This document shows, piece after piece, positions 17,990 through 26,462 of a DNA stretch of 64,000 nucleotides. The notes beneath the pieces are model-generated. The model made no database searches, was not told the origin of the DNA, and was given only the letters and a program-made list of their open reading frames with translations. The stretch is from Chlorobium phaeovibrioides (GTDB lineage Bacteria > Bacteroidota > Chlorobiia > Chlorobiales > Chlorobiaceae), in the NCBI RefSeq assembly GCF_003968655.1, contig NZ_RXYK01000009.1, forward strand, positions 1 through 64,000. Reading direction: 5' to 3'. Each line of letters begins with the position of its first letter. Position 1 is the first letter of the stretch. Made by a program: the position numbers and the translations under genes.

Positions 17990-20900
17990 ATGAAAGTTTC
18001 CCGCCTTTTTACCCGTCCCGGCGAGTCTGTATGCGACCGGTTTGAATACAGCCTGAAAACATCCGTTCTTCGCAATCCCGATGGTTCAAAGGTCTTTGAG
18101 ATGAACGAGGTTGAGGTTCCAAAGCATTGGTCGCAGATGGCGGCGGATATTCTTGCCCAGAAATATTTCAGGAAGGCCGGCGTGCCTCAGCGGGATGGCT
18201 CAGGCGAACTTCTTCGCGATGAGTCGGGCAATGTTGTGACGGGAAGCGAGAATTCCGTAAAACAGGTTGTTCACCGTCTTGCAGGATGCTGGCGTGAGTG
18301 GGGCGAGACGCATGGATATTTCGACACTCCGGAGGATGGCGAGTCGTTTTACGATGAAATGATCTACATGCTGCTGGCGCAGATGGGTGCACCCAACTCT
18401 CCCCAGTGGTTTAATACCGGCCTGAATTATGCATATGGAATCACCGGACCGGCTCAGGGTCACTACCATGTTGATCCTGCAACAAAAGAGGTATGTGAGT
18501 CGGAGGATGCCTACAGCAGGCCTCAGGCTCATGCCTGCTTCATTCAGTCGGTCAATGACGACCTTGTCAACGAGGGGGGTATTTTTGACCTTGCCATCCG
18601 TGAGGCAAGGGTTTTCAAGTTCGGCAGTGGCTCGGGTACAAACTATTCCAATCTCCGTTCATCGGGGGAAAAACTCAGCGGTGGTGGAAGTTCATCCGGA
18701 CTGATGAGTTTCCTCAAGATTTTTGATTCATCCGCGGGCGCAATAAAGTCTGGCGGTACCACTCGCAGGGCGGCCAAGATGGTCATTATTGATATTGATC
18801 ATCCCGATGTTGAAAAGTTCATTGAGTGGAAAGCCCGTGAAGAGGACAAGGTTGCCTCGCTGGTTGCGGGTTCGCGCATCTGTTCCCGCTTTCTTCAGGC
18901 CATTGTTGCCGAGGCTCTTGAAAACGGTGCGGACCGGACCCGGAACCCGAAACTTCAGCGGTTGATTGAAAATGCGCTGCAGCGGGCCGTTCCCATGAAC
19001 TATATCATCAGGGTGCTTGCTCTTGTTGAGCAGGGCTTTACCTCCCTTGATTTTGATGAGTACGATACCAATTACGAATCGGAGGCATACCAGACGGTAG
19101 GCGGCCAGAACTCAAACAATACCGTCAGGGTGACCAACGAGTTCATGAAGGCGGTTGAGAACGACGATATCTGGACCCTTAAAGAGCGCACGACAGGGAA
19201 AGGTGCCAGAGCGGTCAATGCCCGTGATCTCTGGCAGAAAATTCTTCTGAGCGCATGGAAATGTGCTGATCCGGGTCTGCAGTTCGACACAACCATCAAC
19301 GAGTGGCATACATGCCCGAAGAGTGGCCGCATCAATGCGAGCAACCCATGCTCCGAGTATATGTTCCTTGACGATACGGCCTGCAATCTGGCCAGTTTGA
19401 ACCTGATTCACTTTCTTGATGAAAAGAGCGGAACCATCAAGGTTGATGAGCTCCGTCACGCTGCAGGCCTCTGGACGATTGCGCTTGAAATTTCCGTTCT
19501 GATGGCTCACTTCCCCTCAAAGGAAATTGCCCGTCTGAGCTATGAGTTCCGTACTCTCGGTCTTGGTTTCGCCAACCTTGGAACCGTGCTGATGGTGCTC
19601 GGCATTCCTTACGATTCGCCCAAAGCACTCGCCCTGGCAGGCTCGATTTCAGCCCTCATTACCGGACAGGCCTATATTACTTCCGCCGAGCTGGCGCGAG
19701 ACCTTGGCCCCTTTGACGGCTACGCAGCAAACTCAAAAGAGATGCTTCGTGTAATCCGCAACCATCAGAGAGCAGCACACAATAAGTCGCAGGAGGAGTA
19801 TGAAGGGCTCTCTGTCAAGCCGCGCGGCATTGATTCCGAGTACTGTTCAAATGAGTTGTTTGCGGCTGTTGGCAAGGTGTGGGATGAGGCGCTTCAGAAG
19901 GGTAAAAAACATGGATTCCGCAATGCGCAGGTCAGCGTCATTGCCCCTACCGGCACAATCGGTCTGGTTATGGACTGCGACACCACGGGTATTGAGCCTG
20001 AGTTCGCCATTGTCAAATTCAAGAAGCTTGCAGGCGGTGGTTATTTCAAGATTGTCAACCAGTCCGTCCACAAGGCTCTTGGCAGGGTTGGCTACAGCCC
20101 TAAGCAGATTGAGGAGATTGAGCGCTATTGCAAGGGTAGTGGAACCCTTTCGGGATGCCCGACCATCAACCGTCAGTGGCTGATAACCAGAGGTTTTACC
20201 GATGAGCGGATTAAGGCGGTTGAGGAACAGCTTGCAACGGTTTTTGATATCCGTTTCGCTTTCAACAAGTGGATTCTCGGAGAGGAGTTCTGCGAGTCTC
20301 TGGGCTTTACCGATGCTCAGCTCAATGACCCTGATTTCAATATGCTGGAGGCACTTGGTGCCACGGAGGAGGATGCTGAAGCAGCCAATGACTATATCTG
20401 CGGCACCATGACCATTGAGGGGGCTCCGCACCTCAAGCTTGAGCATCTGCCTATATTTGACTGTGCAAGCCGCTGTGGACGCAAGGGACAGCGCTTCATC
20501 AACCACATGGCACATGTTCACATGATGTCGGCGGTGCAGCCCTTTGTTTCTGGTGCCATATCCAAAACAGTCAATATGCCCTCCACGGCCACCGTTGATG
20601 AAATCAGCGAGGTATACCTGTCGGGATGGCATCACATGATCAAGGCTATTACCGTCTATCGTGACGGTTCAAAGCTCTCACAGCCACTGAACATTTCCAG
20701 CTATCAGGATCTTGACGAGGTCATCATGCTTGGCAATGAGGAAGATCTTGATGAAACCAAGGGACCCCGTGAGGTTCAGGAGCGCATCATTGAAAAGGTC
20801 TACCACCGTTCGGAACGCAGAATGCTGCCGAAGCGCCGGAAGGGTTTTATTCGTGAAGCCTATGTGGGTGGACACAAGGTCTTCCTCCGGACAGGGGAGT

Positions 20901-21439
20901 ATGAAGATGGTGCCCTTGGCGAGGTGTTTATTGACATGTACAAGGAGGGTGCTTCCTTCAAGGGTCTTCTGAACTGCTTCGCTGTGCTTGCCTCAAAGGC
21001 GCTGCAGTATGGTATGCCGCTTGAAGAGCTGGTTGACAGCTTCACCTTCACCCGGTTCGAGCCGGCCGGTGCAGTTCAGGGGCACAATGCCATCAAGAAC
21101 TCCACCTCAATTCTTGACTATGTGTTCCGCTCCATCGGTTACGACTATCTCGGCCGCAAGGATTTTGTCCATGTAAAGGCGGTTGATGAAGTTGCCGAAA
21201 ACGGTACTGCAGGCAAGCAGAAACAGAGCGCGCAGGAAAAACAGTCTGCGGTTGAGCCTGTTATGGCAGTTCATCATGCCCAGTCAGAATATTCCAATAC
21301 CCTGAAGAGCCAGATTGTTCAGGCAAAAGTACAGGGCTATACCGGAGAACAGTGTGAAAACTGCGGTTCCATGCGCGTCAAGCAGAATGGAACCTGCAAG
21401 GTCTGTGAGGATTGCGGCATGACGACCGGCTGCTCCTAA
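17990..21439 (+). CDS. nrdJ: Adenosylcobalamin-dependent (class II) ribonucleotide reductase
   Basis: It reduces ribonucleotides to deoxyribonucleotides with a B12-derived thiyl radical, so it works with or without oxygen. The protein is 1149 residues. Landmarks are the first active-site cysteine in AHACFIQSVNDD, the NPCSEYMFLDDTACNLASLN block with active-site cysteines, VSVIAPTGTIGLVMDCDTTG, and a C-terminal zinc-ribbon-like tail (CENCGSMRVKQNGTCKVCEDCG) ending in a Cys-Ser pair that may shuttle electrons. An inserted region is visible around 290-350. The 154-base upstream gap shows no recognisable cobalamin riboswitch. The gene overlaps the convergent ftsE by four bases. Confidence 0.95.
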   Translation: MKVSRLFTRPGESVCDRFEYSLKTSVLRNPDGSKVFEMNEVEVPKHWSQMAADILAQKYFRKAGVPQRDGSGELLRDESGNVVTGSENSVKQVVHRLAGCWREWGETHGYFDTPEDGESFYDEMIYMLLAQMGAPNSPQWFNTGLNYAYGITGPAQGHYHVDPATKEVCESEDAYSRPQAHACFIQSVNDDLVNEGGIFDLAIREARVFKFGSGSGTNYSNLRSSGEKLSGGGSSSGLMSFLKIFDSSAGAIKSGGTTRRAAKMVIIDIDHPDVEKFIEWKAREEDKVASLVAGSRICSRFLQAIVAEALENGADRTRNPKLQRLIENALQRAVPMNYIIRVLALVEQGFTSLDFDEYDTNYESEAYQTVGGQNSNNTVRVTNEFMKAVENDDIWTLKERTTGKGARAVNARDLWQKILLSAWKCADPGLQFDTTINEWHTCPKSGRINASNPCSEYMFLDDTACNLASLNLIHFLDEKSGTIKVDELRHAAGLWTIALEISVLMAHFPSKEIARLSYEFRTLGLGFANLGTVLMVLGIPYDSPKALALAGSISALITGQAYITSAELARDLGPFDGYAANSKEMLRVIRNHQRAAHNKSQEEYEGLSVKPRGIDSEYCSNELFAAVGKVWDEALQKGKKHGFRNAQVSVIAPTGTIGLVMDCDTTGIEPEFAIVKFKKLAGGGYFKIVNQSVHKALGRVGYSPKQIEEIERYCKGSGTLSGCPTINRQWLITRGFTDERIKAVEEQLATVFDIRFAFNKWILGEEFCESLGFTDAQLNDPDFNMLEALGATEEDAEAANDYICGTMTIEGAPHLKLEHLPIFDCASRCGRKGQRFINHMAHVHMMSAVQPFVSGAISKTVNMPSTATVDEISEVYLSGWHHMIKAITVYRDGSKLSQPLNISSYQDLDEVIMLGNEEDLDETKGPREVQERIIEKVYHRSERRMLPKRRKGFIREAYVGGHKVFLRTGEYEDGALGEVFIDMYKEGASFKGLLNCFAVLASKALQYGMPLEELVDSFTFTRFEPAGAVQGHNAIKNSTSILDYVFRSIGYDYLGRKDFVHVKAVDEVAENGTAGKQKQSAQEKQSAVEPVMAVHHAQSEYSNTLKSQIVQAKVQGYTGEQCENCGSMRVKQNGTCKVCEDCGMTTGCS

Positions 21440-22137
21440 GCAGTTTTACCGGTAGGCCGGAACCCGGTCAGAGAGGGCTCAATAGATGTTTCGTGTATGT
21501 TGAGCCCCTCTATCAGCAGAGTGCGGGAAGGGGAGTGGCGGACCAGTTCGTAATCGTGGGTGCCGACAACCACGATAATGCCTTTCTGGTTGATTTTCTT
21601 CAGGTACTCAAGAATTTCCAGTGATGTGTCGGGGTCGAGGTTTCCTGTTGGCTCATCAGCCAGGATGACCAGTGGCTCACGCACCAGCGCCCGGGCAATG
21701 GCAACCCTCTGTTGTTCCCCTCCTGAAAGGCGAAATGGCATTTCTCTTGCCGCATCCTGAAGCCCTACACTTTCAAGCGCCTGCATGACGGAGTTTTTTA
21801 TCAGTTTTTCTTTTGTTCCCGTGACCTTCAGGACAAAGGCCAGGTTGTCATATACCGAGCGGTCCTCAAGAAGCCTGAAGTCCTGGAATACAATCCCGAG
21901 TTTTCTGCGGAGCAGGGGAATCTCGCGGTTTTTTATGGTACGGGAATTGTATCCGGCAATATGGATCTCACCTTTTTTCGGCCTGATGTCCATATACATC
22001 GACTTCAGAAGCGTTGACTTTCCGCTGCCGCTCCGGCCCACAATATAGAGCAGTTCGCCATGCTGAACGGTCAGGTTCAGATTGGTGAATACAGGCTTTT
22101 TGTTCAGTTCCAGGTCAACATTGATGAAAGAAATCAT
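21436..22137 (-). CDS. ftsE: Cell-division ABC transporter ATP-binding protein FtsE
   Basis: A 233-residue ABC ATPase with Walker [10 protein letters not shown] (34-42), signature [15 protein letters not shown] and Walker [13 protein letters not shown]. The opening [22 protein letters not shown] and the short length fit FtsE, which with FtsX gates amidase activators of the EnvC/RipC type. FtsX is not beside it; instead the start overlaps the pdxA stop by four bases. A LolD/MacB-type lipoprotein or efflux ATPase is the alternative. The EnvC-like protein in the same window supports FtsE. Confidence 0.8.
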   Translation of the reverse strand: MISFINVDLELNKKPVFTNLNLTVQHGELLYIVGRSGSGKSTLLKSMYMDIRPKKGEIHIAGYNSRTIKNREIPLLRRKLGIVFQDFRLLEDRSVYDNLAFVLKVTGTKEKLIKNSVMQALESVGLQDAAREMPFRLSGGEQQRVAIARALVREPLVILADEPTGNLDPDTSLEILEYLKKINQKGIIVVVGTHDYELVRHSPSRTLLIEGLNIHETSIEPSLTGFRPTGKTA

Positions 22138-23150
22138 TGTACGGGTCCAGTTGGGTTTCTGTGTTGGGCAATACTGATGGCAAGCATGGCGGCTTCATAA
22201 AAGCTCTCTTCAGAGGCAGTTCCAGTACCGGCTCTATCGAATCCAGTGCCATGGTCGGGTGAAGTGCGGACTATGGGAAGGCCAAGGGTGACATTCACTC
22301 CGCTCTCAAACGCCATGACCTTGAAGGGGAGCAGCCCCTGGTCATGATACATGGCAACCACCCCATCATAGTGTTTCCACCGGCTGGAACCAAAAAAACC
22401 GTCTGCAGGAAAAGGGCCCTCAATATGCATTCCTGCATTGTGAAGCCGTTCTATCGCGGGGCTTATGACTGCGCCCTCTTCGCTGCCCATCACTCCGCCG
22501 TCGGAGGCATGAGGGTTAAGACCAAGAACCGCCAGAGATGGTTCGTTTATAGCGAAATCCCTCTTGAGTGCTCCGGAAAGCTGCCTGAGAAAACCCTCAA
22601 GGTCCATTGAGCTTATGAGGGAGGGTACCCGGGAAATCGGTTCATGGATTGTGGCCAGCGCAACCTTCAGTCCTGTTCGGGCGTCGGCAAACATCATGAT
22701 TGGAGAGGGAACACCGAACATGCGGCCCAGAAATCCCGTGTGGCCGGTGTCCTTGCACCCTGCGAGTGCCAGCGCTTCCTTGTGTATCGGGGCAGTGACA
22801 AGAGCGTCGCAAATGCCGTCCCGGCAGAGTTCCGCAGCACACTGTAATGACTGTATTGCCAGTGCACCGGCTTCAGCTGAAAGGGTGCCGGGGAGTATTG
22901 TTTCGGGTTCAGCAACCGAGATGACGGGAAGCACTCCGCAGCTGCATGGGGGAAGGTTTTGTGATAGAGCCGGAGCGTCAATTCTTTCGAGCTCAATCGG
23001 CAGGCCAAGCAAGTGGCGGTAGAATTTCATGACCTGCAGAGAGCCGGCAACAACCATGCTGTGGCCGCACCGCTGCATTTTCAGGAAACTTTTCAATATG
23101 ACTTCCGGTCCTATCCCGTGCGGATCTCCCAGAGAGCAGACAATGCGCAT
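22134..23150 (-). CDS. pdxA: 4-hydroxythreonine-4-phosphate dehydrogenase
   Basis: This metal-dependent NAD enzyme of the DXP-dependent vitamin B6 pathway acts before PdxJ. The 338-residue protein starts SLGDPHGIGPEVI (family signature) and contains DALVTAPIHKEAL, the metal-site region GHTGFLGRMFG, and the C-terminal GVNVTLGLPIVRTSPDHGTGFD with conserved histidines. The final part has a short TGTASEESFYEAAMLAI helix. It is located between the DUF4293 gene (two-base gap) and ftsE (four-base overlap), so the three form one operon. Confidence 0.95.
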   Translation of the reverse strand: MRIVCSLGDPHGIGPEVILKSFLKMQRCGHSMVVAGSLQVMKFYRHLLGLPIELERIDAPALSQNLPPCSCGVLPVISVAEPETILPGTLSAEAGALAIQSLQCAAELCRDGICDALVTAPIHKEALALAGCKDTGHTGFLGRMFGVPSPIMMFADARTGLKVALATIHEPISRVPSLISSMDLEGFLRQLSGALKRDFAINEPSLAVLGLNPHASDGGVMGSEEGAVISPAIERLHNAGMHIEGPFPADGFFGSSRWKHYDGVVAMYHDQGLLPFKVMAFESGVNVTLGLPIVRTSPDHGTGFDRAGTGTASEESFYEAAMLAISIAQHRNPTGPVQ

Positions 23151-23152
23151 GC

Positions 23153-23617
23153 TTAGAGCCTTTTGTAAGCGTTGGCAATTTTTTCATCCTTGACCACCCC
23201 TTTCATTGCCAGCCAGAAGAGTACCGGTTCAGGAAGAAGGATGAAAAATCCGGCTTCAGGCCGATGGGTAACTTCTGGTGCGAGTGCCTGAAAATGCTGG
23301 TTCATGAAGTGTGCGGCCGTGAGCCCTGTGAGAAGGTCGCCAAGAAAGAGGAGAATGGCGAGAAAAATGACGCTTCTCTGGAGTTCCCTTTTTTTGTAGA
23401 GGAATATGCCGGCAATGGCAGCCAGTGCAGTCAGAGGAGAAAATATGCCGGCCGCATAGCTGCCTGTTACGAAGAATGCCCCGGCTCCCGGGTAGAGAGA
23501 AAAATCCGAAAAAAGATACTGCTGTTCTGCTGTTACACTCCAGAAAGGCAAAAACATGCTTCCGGCTGCAAGCAGAGCTGCAAGAAAAAGGTAAAGAGTT
23601 TGGATTCGGGCTATCAT
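23153..23617 (-). CDS. DUF4293 family four-helix membrane protein
   Basis: A 154-residue protein beginning MIARIQTLYLFLAALLA, with four hydrophobic spans (about 5-25, 50-72, 76-92, 100-118). This pattern is typical of the DUF4293 family common in Bacteroidota and Chlorobiota; its function is unknown. The ATG at 23617 is preferred to a TTG two codons upstream. It is the first gene of a DUF4293-pdxA-ftsE operon with a good promoter match 40 bases upstream. Confidence 0.72.
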   Translation of the reverse strand: MIARIQTLYLFLAALLAAGSMFLPFWSVTAEQQYLFSDFSLYPGAGAFFVTGSYAAGIFSPLTALAAIAGIFLYKKRELQRSVIFLAILLFLGDLLTGLTAAHFMNQHFQALAPEVTHRPEAGFFILLPEPVLFWLAMKGVVKDEKIANAYKRL

Positions 23618-23652
23618 GGCCAACCATATGTTTTGTTATCAGAATCTTCAAC

Positions 23653-23680
23653 AAGATACAATGCCTTGACTATAGGTCAA
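23653..23680 (-). promoter_or_regulatory. Predicted sigma-70-type promoter of the DUF4293-pdxA-ftsE operon
   Basis: On the minus strand TTGACC (-35, 23675-23680) is followed after 16 bases by TATCTT (-10, 23653-23658), about 36 bases before the ATG. The -35 overlaps a short inverted repeat, TTGAC-5 bases-GTCAA, which could bind a regulator. Confidence 0.5.
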
Positions 23681-23864
23681 ACCCATCAACATAAAGTTGT
23701 GATATGGAGGCAGGGCAAGAGGTGTTCAAGCTTTCAAATAGTTTTTGCTATTATTTAGTAATTGTTCTTGCTTAATTGAATGATTATGTTGTATCTTGGA
23801 GCAGAAAGAAGTTGAGCCCCAAAAAAACCGTAAACCAAACAATAAAGAAAGGAGACAGTGAACA

Positions 23865-24539
23865 ATGTCACAGCATCTTGAAGAGGAAATGTATTATGAT
23901 ATCTCCATGCCGCTGCTTGGAGATGAATTCCCTGAGCTTGAAGTTCAGACGACGCATGGCCCAATGAATATTCCTGGTGATTTGAAGGGTTCATGGTTTG
24001 TGCTGTTCAGCCATCCTGCAGATTTCACGCCGGTATGCACGACTGAGTTTGTGGCTTTCCAGGAGCGGGTGCAGGAGTTTGATAAAATCGGCTGCAAGTT
24101 GATTGGCATGAGCGTTGATCAGGTTTTCTCGCACATCAAGTGGGTGCAGTGGATCAAGGAGGAGCTTGATGTTGACATCACATTCCCGATTGTTGCGGCA
24201 AATGATCGTATTGCAAACAAACTCGGCATGCTGCATCCGGGCAAAGGAAGCAATACCGTCCGTGCCGTTTTTGTAGGCGACACGCATGGCAAGGTTCGTC
24301 TTGTACTCTACTACCCTCAGGAGATAGGCCGGAACATGGATGAGATTCTGCGTGCTGTCCAGGCGCTGCAGATTTCTGACAAACATAAAGTTGCCATGCC
24401 TGCAGACTGGCCGAACAATACGCTTCTGAAGGACCGCGTCATTATTCCGCCTGCTACCAATGTGGATGATGCCGACAAGCGTCCGCAGCAGTATGAGTGC
24501 TACGATTGGTGGTTCTGCCACAAGCCGCTTGATAAGTAG
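23865..24539 (+). CDS. Peroxiredoxin, archaeal-type Prx6/AhpC with C-terminal cysteine pair
   Basis: A 224-residue thiol peroxidase. The peroxidatic cysteine is Cys58 in [14 protein letters not shown]. Near the C-terminus is CYDWWFC (Cys212 and Cys218), the arrangement seen in archaeal enzymes such as Aeropyrum pernix thioredoxin peroxidase, where these cysteines resolve the oxidised enzyme. It reduces hydrogen peroxide and organic peroxides in the cytoplasm. A strong AAAGGAG ribosome site lies 11 bases before the start. It opens a three-gene peroxide and iron defence group on the plus strand with a PerR-like regulator downstream on the minus strand. Confidence 0.93.
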   Translation: MSQHLEEEMYYDISMPLLGDEFPELEVQTTHGPMNIPGDLKGSWFVLFSHPADFTPVCTTEFVAFQERVQEFDKIGCKLIGMSVDQVFSHIKWVQWIKEELDVDITFPIVAANDRIANKLGMLHPGKGSNTVRAVFVGDTHGKVRLVLYYPQEIGRNMDEILRAVQALQISDKHKVAMPADWPNNTLLKDRVIIPPATNVDDADKRPQQYECYDWWFCHKPLDK

Positions 24540-24560
24540 ATTTCATTGTTGACCATCAAC

Positions 24561-24587
24561 AGGGGTCAGGCGTGAATACTGACCCCT
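24561..24587 (+). terminator. Perfect stem-loop after the peroxiredoxin gene
   Basis: AGGGGTCAG and CTGACCCCT form a perfect 9-bp stem with a 9-base loop, 22 bases past the stop. There is no T-run, so it may be a partial terminator or an RNA-stabilising element ahead of the next gene. Confidence 0.4.
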
Positions 24588-24663
24588 ATGGTGGCTCTTT
24601 GGTATGAGTGCAGTCGCTGTATTGTTTTGTCAATTATGTCTTTAAATCAGGGAGGATTCAGCT

Positions 24664-25158
24664 ATGGGAACAAGAGGTCGTCAAATTGTGGGGGAACATC
24701 TTGACCGGGTGCTTGAGTTGCTCAACAAGGCTTATGCTGATGAGTGGCTGGCTTATTATCAATACTGGATAGGTTCCAAAATTGTGCAAGGGCCGATGAA
24801 GGATGCCGTTATGGCGGAGCTGCTGCAGCATGCTGCTGATGAGTTGCGGCATGCGGATTTGGTGAGTACCAGAATCATACAGCTTGGCGGTACTCCGCTG
24901 ACAAGTCCGAAGCAGTGGTTCGACTGGACGAACTGCGGCTATGACGCGCCCGATGAGCCGTTTGTGAAGAACATTCTCGAACAGAATATTTCTGGGGAGC
25001 AGTGCGCTATTTCAACATACAACAGTATTATTGAGGAGATAGGAATGAAAGATCCGATCACATTCAACCTTGCCGTGCAGATCATGCAGGACGAGGTGGA
25101 GCATGAGGAGGATCTCCAGTCTCTTCTGGAGGATCTTGGGGTGTTCATCAAACGCTGA
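24664..25158 (+). CDS. Dps-like ferritin of the thioferritin (DPSL) type
   Basis: A 164-residue four-helix ferritin-like protein. The di-iron ligand pattern is of bacterioferritin type within one subunit: E27, ExxH in DELRH (E60, H63), E112 and ExxH in DEVEH (E144, H147). Two cysteines, C91 (WTNCGYD) and C114 (GEQCAIST), match the conserved Cys pair of Sulfolobus DPSL, including the EQCAI context. DPSL proteins form 12-subunit cages that oxidise iron with hydrogen peroxide and protect DNA. A near-perfect AGGAGG-like site precedes the ATG. The genes on either side encode a peroxiredoxin and a rubrerythrin. Confidence 0.82.
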   Translation: MGTRGRQIVGEHLDRVLELLNKAYADEWLAYYQYWIGSKIVQGPMKDAVMAELLQHAADELRHADLVSTRIIQLGGTPLTSPKQWFDWTNCGYDAPDEPFVKNILEQNISGEQCAISTYNSIIEEIGMKDPITFNLAVQIMQDEVEHEEDLQSLLEDLGVFIKR

Positions 25159-25221
25159 GGATGCCTCTTAAAAGATGTTTTTATCAATCACCCTGTAAAT
25201 CAAGAAGGAGGACGCATAGGT

Positions 25222-25722
25222 ATGCCATCAACACATGAGAATCTGAAAAACGCTTTTGCCGGCGAGAGCCAGGCCTATATGAAGTATGTGACTTTTGCCA
25301 AAAAGGCGGATAAGGATGGATTTGCCAATATTGCAAAACTGTTCCGGACAACTGCCGAGGCTGAAAGAATTCATGCAGAGGGTCATCTTGGAGCTGACGA
25401 TGCCATCGGTTCAACTGCCGAGAATCTGGAGACGGCTATCGGTGGCGAGACATATGAGCATAATGAGATGTACCCGCCCATGTATGAGCAGGCTGTGGCA
25501 GAAGGGCACAAGGCGAAGCGGATGTTCGGTTATGCAGTAGAGGCCGAGAAGGTGCACGCCGCACTGTACCGTTTTGCGCTTGAGGCAGTGAAGAGTGGCA
25601 AGGATATTGCTGCGACGGCTGTATGGCTTTGCCCTGTATGCGGCCATATTGAGCTGAACGCTCCTCCTGAATTCTGCCCCATCTGCAAAGTGAAGGCTGA
25701 GAAGTATGTGCAGGTTGCCTGA
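25222..25722 (+). CDS. rbr: Rubrerythrin
   Basis: A 166-residue non-haem iron peroxidase typical of anaerobes. The N-terminal di-iron domain has the ligand motifs in FAGESQAYMKY, AEAERIHAE, GGETYEHNEM and AVEAEKVHA. The C-terminal rubredoxin-like domain has four cysteines, C137, C140, C152 and C155 (CPVCG and CPICK). Together they pass electrons from reduced rubredoxin or NADH systems to hydrogen peroxide. A strong AAGGAGGA site lies before the start, and a strong terminator follows. It probably shares a transcript with the thioferritin-like gene (63-base gap). Confidence 0.96.
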   Translation: MPSTHENLKNAFAGESQAYMKYVTFAKKADKDGFANIAKLFRTTAEAERIHAEGHLGADDAIGSTAENLETAIGGETYEHNEMYPPMYEQAVAEGHKAKRMFGYAVEAEKVHAALYRFALEAVKSGKDIAATAVWLCPVCGHIELNAPPEFCPICKVKAEKYVQVA

Positions 25723-25746
25723 AGAAGCTGCTCGGGACTCATGAGT

Positions 25747-25785
25747 AAAAAAAGCCCCCTATTGTAAGCCGGGGGCTTTTTTATT
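25747..25785 (+). terminator. Rho-independent terminator after rubrerythrin
   Basis: AAAAAAAGCCCCC pairs with GGGGGCTTTTTT across a 10-base loop, 24 bases after the stop. A-run and T-run on opposite sides make it usable for the convergent fur-family gene too. Confidence 0.9.
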
Positions 25786-25807
25786 GCAGAAAAAAGTCGG
25801 GTCGGTC

Positions 25808-26263
25808 TTATTCCTTTCGGGCGGATTTTCTGCATGCCTCACAAATTCCGCTGATGATGACCCGCTTACCGAGAACCTTGAATTGACTGTTGTTTACCGC
25901 TTCGGGAAGCGGAATGGCGTCAAGCGTCTTATCGGAAAAGTCTGTGATTCCGCCACACTGAACGCAGTGAAGGTGATGATGGGGCTTCAGGTCCATGTCG
26001 AATCGCCTTACTCCTGAATGGGATTCAACGGTGTCTATGACGCCTATTTCCGCAAAGGTAAGCAGCGTCCGGTTGACTGTGTCAAAGGAAATTGTGGGGT
26101 TGGTTCGGACAATGTTTCGGTATATCCGTTCTGCCGAAGGGTGCTCCCTGTTCCCGGCCAGCGCATGATATATGGCGAGCCGCTGCGGGGTGACTTTCAG
26201 GTGGTTTTCCCTGCATCGCTTCATGAACTGTTCAGTCTGCAGTACGGCGGGTTTGTTTTCCAT
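25808..26263 (-). CDS. perR: Fur-family regulator, PerR-like
   Basis: A 151-residue metal-dependent repressor. The winged helix (about 20-85, KVTPQRLAIYHAL and ISFDTVNRTL) is followed by the metal domain with HHHLHCVQCG (C100, C103) and CEAC, which bind structural zinc. Residues equivalent to the peroxide-sensing set of Bacillus PerR are present: H41, D89 in RRFD, the histidine cluster at 95-97 and D108 in ITDF. This favours peroxide sensing over iron sensing, and the neighbouring peroxide genes agree, but Fur or Zur cannot be excluded. The ATG at 26263 with an upstream GGGGG is used as the start. It is convergent with rubrerythrin. Confidence 0.87.
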   Translation of the reverse strand: MENKPAVLQTEQFMKRCRENHLKVTPQRLAIYHALAGNREHPSAERIYRNIVRTNPTISFDTVNRTLLTFAEIGVIDTVESHSGVRRFDMDLKPHHHLHCVQCGGITDFSDKTLDAIPLPEAVNNSQFKVLGKRVIISGICEACRKSARKE

Positions 26264-26358
26264 GATGCCCCCGTTGTTTTGGAGTGATGAAGCCACTTGC
26301 GGGAAAGCGCTGAATTGGATAAAAATAATCTTTTTTTAATATAGTGAAAGTATTTGGA

Positions 26359-26387
26359 AAGAACAATTCTTATGTAAGAGTGTTCTT
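26359..26387. promoter_or_regulatory. Nested imperfect palindrome before the LuxR-type regulator
   Basis: AAGAAC...GTTCTT (outer arms) encloses TTCTTA-TG-TAAGA (inner arms) in the gap between the divergent perR-like and LuxR-type genes, about 75 bases before the latter. It could be an operator or an RNA hairpin; only the symmetry is seen. Confidence 0.4.
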
Positions 26388-26462
26388 GTTCCTGAGGGGG
26401 CTCTTTTGTTACTCATCTCCGGAAATCATATTTTGTTGATAACCCTCATATCGTACCCTGCC

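Noticed and set aside
23666-23680. TTGAC/GTCAA repeat as a plus-strand promoter for the peroxiredoxin gene
   Set aside because: No reasonable -10 box follows at the right distance on the plus strand; on the minus strand the fit is much better.
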